A stretch of DNA of 64,000 nt. Origin: Mugil cephalus (taxonomy: Eukaryota > Chordata > Actinopteri > Mugiliformes > Mugilidae). The stretch is taken from positions 21,477,001 to 21,541,000 of the forward strand of contig NC_061781.1 in NCBI RefSeq assembly GCF_022458985.1, given 5' to 3'. The position numbers were made by a program, and so were the translations under genes. Position 1 is the first letter of the stretch. The number at the start of each line of letters is the position of its first letter. The notes under the pieces are model-generated. The model had not been told where the DNA came from. It was given only the letters and a program-made list of their open reading frames with translations, and made no database searches. Below are positions 59,801-64,000 of this stretch, piece by piece.

Positions 59801-62800
59801 ATCCGAAGAACGCAATAGCACATTAAGGCGAGACACTACAGGTGAATAGGGTACATTTTTAACTAATAGATATCACCATGAAACTTCTCCAGTTGATTAC
59901 GCTCATGGTCATGTGACACTTTTGACCAAATCACGTCGTCAGAAATCGTCACCAACCAATGAGAGTTTAGCTTCGGATCGGCCTTTCTACTTTAATGATT
60001 GGTTGCCAATACAAAGGATATGACCATATTGGGACCCGACAGACTTCTGCAGGAGAAATTGAGCTTCACAACAATACTTTATATTCCAGCGTATAGAGAC
60101 AAAGCTCACAGTACAAGCCGGCTTAGAAAGATGACTTTTAGTGAATTTAGGAGCAAACTAGAGGCGCAACACAGACAAAACGTAGTGAAATGGATACTCA
60201 AATGTGTATTTAGACCACTTTTAAAATTGTGTTTCTTACAACTCACCAGTTCATGGTTAGGGAAGAAAACATTATCACGGTCACGTAGGCTTGTGATGAC
60301 GTTACCAACATTGCCAACAATTGATGCAAACACCAGCACGGCAATGAGCAGGTCTGCAATCATGAACAAGTACTCTTCTTCCCTGTTTGGCAGTGGGGTG
60401 TCTCCCACTGTCGTGAAGATCTGGGCAGAGAACCAGAAGCAGTAAATGTACTGACGCCGCATGGAGGCAAACTGCGGGTGAGAGATGTTGGGGTAAACCC
60501 AATTATCACTCCCAAAGCCGATGTAGCTGGAGAGGGCAAAGTAGAGGCAGGCGTTCCAGTGGATCAGCACGAAGATGTAGATCATGAGCTTGGAGATGCG
60601 GAAGGTGTTGGGGTAGGAGGTTCTCGTCTCCATGCGATCCAGGGCCTCGTTGAGTCGCGGCATACGCAGGAGGCGATTTATCCTCACCAGGGGGGTTTCG
60701 ATGCCTAAGGCGAAGTAGAGGAAGTCGGTGGGCAGCAGGGAAGCCAGGTCCCACAGGAAACGCTTGGAGTGCAGGTAGCGGTCTTTCAACCGAGTCAGGT
60801 CTGTGATAAGGATGCCCTGTTCCAGGTAACCTGATGGGAGAAAGAGCAGGGTTTAATAAAGTCCGGGATGTAATTCATACAATTACATGAGCACTAACCA
60901 TCAAGAGGCATCAAAAGAAATGGTTGTGTTCAATGGAAAAAAAGTTGAGTTTCAGCAACGTCTGATTACTTTTAACCAACAGACTGATCTGAAACAGGGG
61001 ATTCTGCTTCATATTTGAAAATATAAACAATACATTTGAAGTAGATAAAATTAACTTGTTCCAAATAGTTTCTGCACCTTAATTAGGGGAAATGGTTAGG
61101 CATTATCTAGTTGATTACTTAACAAAAAGCTTGCGGTATTTGAATTACCGTTATTCACCGATGGACAAAATTCAAGTGTGGCTGAACACTGGGAAGTTGC
61201 GCCTTTCGGGAAAAAAAGTTGCCATTACGGTAATGAAGACGCACCGCTGCTATCGACCGCAGGTTGGAGCGTCCAGGTAACCCCAGAAGAGAGAGTTCTT
61301 TGGAGAAATTTGTTGCTAAAAACAAAATTAGTTGTAGCCTTGAGATGTCACGAAGGTCTTCCAGACAAAAGCACAACTTCCCAGTGTTCGCCCACACTTT
61401 GAATATTGTCAATAGCGCAAACTATTGTGAATTACGGTAATCCAAATACCGCGTGTTTTAACGGATCGCCGGCGATCGTTCCAATTGTTCCAATTGAAAT
61501 TATATTTACTTTGAGATGTGCTTTTAGCCAGGTGTGGCTCAGGCTACATGTTCTCTAGTCTTTGCTGCATGTTCAGTGACAGTCAACACATTTAAAAATT
61601 TGTGTTGAATTAAACTGTTGGAACAGGTCTCCTAAAATTCCTTTTTAGAGTATATTGATTATAGCAGATCTACACATCATGAACAGAAGGCAGCAACGTG
61701 AAAGATTGTCTTATTGAAGATAAATGTGCTTATCATTTGAAAAAAAAAAAAAAAAAAAGGATGAAAACCTAGTGCACAGTATTTTTTCTTAAATTATACT
61801 GAACAGCCATAATGCTGACATCTGCTCTCCTGTGTCATTGTTTAGCACTAAATCAACTAATTGCGAAGATTAGGGAACTTTCAGCTCAGTCTATCTGTAA
61901 TTAAATTTGTTAAGAAATCTCTACCTCTGAACTGTTATAAGGCTCTAATTTGGCCATTTAACTTACATTATCTGTAACTAGCTGAGGGACCCTTCTACAA
62001 ATATATACTTTCCGATTCATTCTTATAGTAATTGTTTTGTTATATTTCTCATTTTCTGTGTATATGACTCATTCAAAACCTGAACACATGAATGATATTT
62101 ACCAGTGTGAAGAGTGATGATCATATCAATGATATACATGAGGTCTGACAGGTAGTCCAGTGTAAGCCACACAGGGAGGTAGCTCAGTGCAATTGTAGTG
62201 AAGCATGTCCTGAAAAAAACATATAACCAGTGAGACTAGTGTCACTTACAGTGGATGTGATAACTATGTGATATCAGTCATATGGTAAACATTTACTGCA
62301 CCTCAGAATGATGATCACTGAGTTGTAAACTATTGGAAATATCATGACCTGCAGCCACACATAATAAAACCGTTCTGCTGGATCAATGGCCCACTCCTTC
62401 CAGCTAGAGAGGAAACGATGATAAAGAGAGAGAGGAGAGGGAAATTAAAGTTTATGGTTCTCCCGTATAAATTAAGATAAATGATGCCTAAATCTTTCGG
62501 CGCATAAACACTGGATGCTTCAAACAATTTAATGAGATAAACATGTTTTCCAAGTGATTCCGAACGCTTCCACCGACCGATAATGTCTGTGGTGGACGCT
62601 GTTTCCAGTCATATTAAGAAATAAAGCACACATTTGCATTTAAGCATTAATTCTTTCATCCAGAGATTAGCACAGAAAAAAATAAATAAATGGGTAAATA
62701 TTGCCACTTACGTTATCAAGGTCAGAATCTCCTGATAAAAACATGTGTTTCTCCATTTTTTACACAAACAAATGTTGAGTCCACTCACTTAAACTTCAGC

Positions 62801-62937
62801 TTCAGGTGCTGGAAGGATTTACGCTTCTCTCCATCTGTCACATCTTTTTCTTCCTCGGTCGTTTTCTGGCCCCGATGCCACCTGAGCAGCCTCTGCCATT
62901 GGTTACTTCTGATGTCAGCATCACCTGGTTTTTCCAT
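56857..62937 (-). CDS. cnga4: Cyclic nucleotide-gated channel subunit alpha 4
   Basis: Modulatory subunit of the olfactory cAMP-gated cation channel in sensory cilia. Seven exons join in frame: 62937-62789, 62403-62302, 62209-62103, 60830-60247, 59763-59518, 59287-59122, 57665-56857, giving 720 residues. An in-frame TAA lies 15 nt before the ATG. S1 starts after [18 protein letters not shown]; the S4-like segment is [11 protein letters not shown] (169-179). The pore motif TTVGDTP (259-265) has Asp where CNGA1-3 have Glu, as in CNGA4. The C-linker carries [11 protein letters not shown]. The cyclic-nucleotide-binding domain (about 397-500) has [15 protein letters not shown] and RRTAN. A coiled coil (about 519-570) resembles the CLZ trimerisation helix. 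The last 150 residues (572-720) are Glu/Lys/Gly/Asp-rich, far longer than the short acidic tail of mammalian CNGA4 (about 575 residues in total). The wording of C-linker and binding domain favours CNGA4 over CNGA1-3. Confidence 0.95.
58722..59005 (+). mobile_element. hAT-like element in cnga4 intron 6 (copy 4, short)
   Basis: Begins CAGAGGTCTTCAAC and carries 'ggaccccaaactgatggaga' and 'tgtctaatcaaccaaagata', matching copies 1-3. The middle is deleted. Confidence 0.7.
61133..61452. mobile_element. Foldback element in cnga4 intron 3
   Basis: The two ends read GCGGTATTTGAATTACCG and, in reverse complement, GCGGTATTTGGATTACCG. Similarity continues inward for about 90-100 bp (for example 'gaacactgggaagttg' in both arms). 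It is a long-inverted-repeat MITE without coding potential. Confidence 0.8.
61739..61758. repeat. Poly-A run in cnga4 intron 3
   Basis: Uninterrupted A run of about 19-20 bases. Confidence 0.9.
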
Positions 62938-63590
62938 TCTCCAAAGTTTGTTTTAAAATTTGAGGTATTTTTTAGGACAGCATGGCCGCGGCGCTTGGTA
63001 CAACGCTACTTGAATGATGCACATTTGCGTTAGACACCACTGTGCGGTCCACCTAACAACCAACCCGAGCTTCGCCTGGTGATGCTGGTCTCTATGGAAG
63101 GAAACCACAACAGATGTCATGTCTCTTTTGGGAATATGTCCGTCCCTAAGAAGAGCAGAGAGGTGTTTCTCTGAACATCCCAGACGCTGTTAGACACAAC
63201 CAACAGTGAGAAAAAAGTAAAGAGCAGAAAATACAGAACAAACAAACAAAAACATGAATCATCTTTAAAAGAAAAGTTCAAATTAAGCTCTAAGAATCAC
63301 AAAAGTGTAAAGACAATTTCTCAAAGGCACAAGTGAGAGACCAGACAGCCCTCATCAGCAAAGGTTGTCAAACTACCTCCAAGGTCAGGGAAAAGCTTTG
63401 GTGTTTAATCTTTTATGAAGTTATAAAAGTTTGGAGTGTTCCTCAGCCTGCAGGAGACCGTCTGAGGGTGTGGAGGAAGCTTTCAAGGAGGACAATCTCT
63501 GGCTGAAATCTTTGACCTGAAATCCTCAACACAATTTTTGTGTACCGAGGGAAATATGCATTTTGAAGGCAGTGTATGTCTAATAAAGGG
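62938..63590. other. cnga4 upstream flank
   Basis: Probably contains the cnga4 5' UTR and promoter, but no TATA box or clear start was recognised. No other gene is seen. Confidence 0.35.
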
Positions 63591-63593
63591 AGA

Positions 63594-63625
<32 letters not shown>

Positions 63626-63632
63626 TGTATGT
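63594..63632. repeat. (TA)n-(GA)n compound microsatellite
   Basis: TA run followed by GA run of about 38 bp together. Confidence 0.9.
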
Positions 63633-63649
63633 TTACATATGTATATATT

Positions 63650-63895
63650 CTACATCTGTCAGAACCACAATGACTACAAATATCTGGGCACCATCTTCGA
63701 CAGTCAACTGGAATTCTCCTCTAACACGGAGCAGATTCTCAAGAAATGTCATCAGATTTTTTTGGAGTAAATAAAACCATCCTGCACCCTTCATCAAGAG
63801 CATCCCCACCTTCTCCATCACCTGCTGGTTCTATTCAAGCAGCCTCCAGAAACAGAGCCTGCCCCATGGAGACAAATAAAGTATCTTTGTGTTTC
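63650..63895 (+). mobile_element. LINE reverse-transcriptase fragment with 3' tail
   Basis: Translation YKYLGTIFDSQLEFSS followed by TEQILKKCHQ matches the conserved 'YLG...D..L.F' region after the catalytic core of fish non-LTR reverse transcriptases. A tail 'gagacaaataaagtatcttt' ends the copy. The part between is heavily deleted. Confidence 0.8.
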
Positions 63896-64000
63896 TGAGT
63901 TGTCAAGAGAGCATTTATCATCAGTTTCTCTTTTACTAATTGGCCATGAGTATAACGCTGTCAGCATTTGACGGTGTTAGTTTGGAAGTGGGTCACAGTG

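Overview
This is a window of vertebrate nuclear DNA, almost certainly from a ray-finned (teleost) fish. Three multi-exon genes with GT-AG introns lie on the minus strand. They sit in DNA rich in CA/TG microsatellites, Tc1-like, hAT-like and LINE debris, and dispersed repeats typical of fish. The species cannot be named from the sequence. There are no bacterial or phage features, CRISPR arrays or rRNA genes.

Layout: 1-24.9 kb holds no gene I can support. It contains repeats, a large ACTTG-type minisatellite (9.9-10.7 kb), a polypyrimidine block (5.9-6.3 kb), several Tc1-derived short elements, an hAT-like element (15.9-16.6 kb) and AT-rich non-repetitive blocks that could be conserved non-coding elements. 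gdf3 (Vg1/dvr1), a TGF-beta family ligand, has two exons at 24.9-26.8 kb. trappc10, the large TRAPPII subunit, has 23 exons at 31.2-55.5 kb, and the joined frame gives 1265 residues. cnga4, the modulatory subunit of the olfactory cyclic-nucleotide-gated channel, has seven exons at 56.9-62.9 kb and 720 residues. It carries an unusually long Glu/Lys-rich C-terminal tail. The last kilobase holds a LINE reverse-transcriptase fragment.

I joined exons by hand using splice signals, reading phase and family resemblance recalled from memory. All phases close for the three genes. The genes do not form a pathway: one is a secreted embryonic ligand, one a Golgi trafficking subunit and one a sensory channel subunit. 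I see no sign of co-regulation beyond shared orientation and the short (about 1.4 kb) gap between cnga4 and trappc10.

I did not find a new biological system. The observations most worth checking are a minor-spliceosome (U12-type) intron in trappc10, the expanded charged tail of cnga4, a near-palindromic pair of RFX X-box motifs 3' of gdf3, and transposon insertions with intact target-site duplications or lying next to splice donors.
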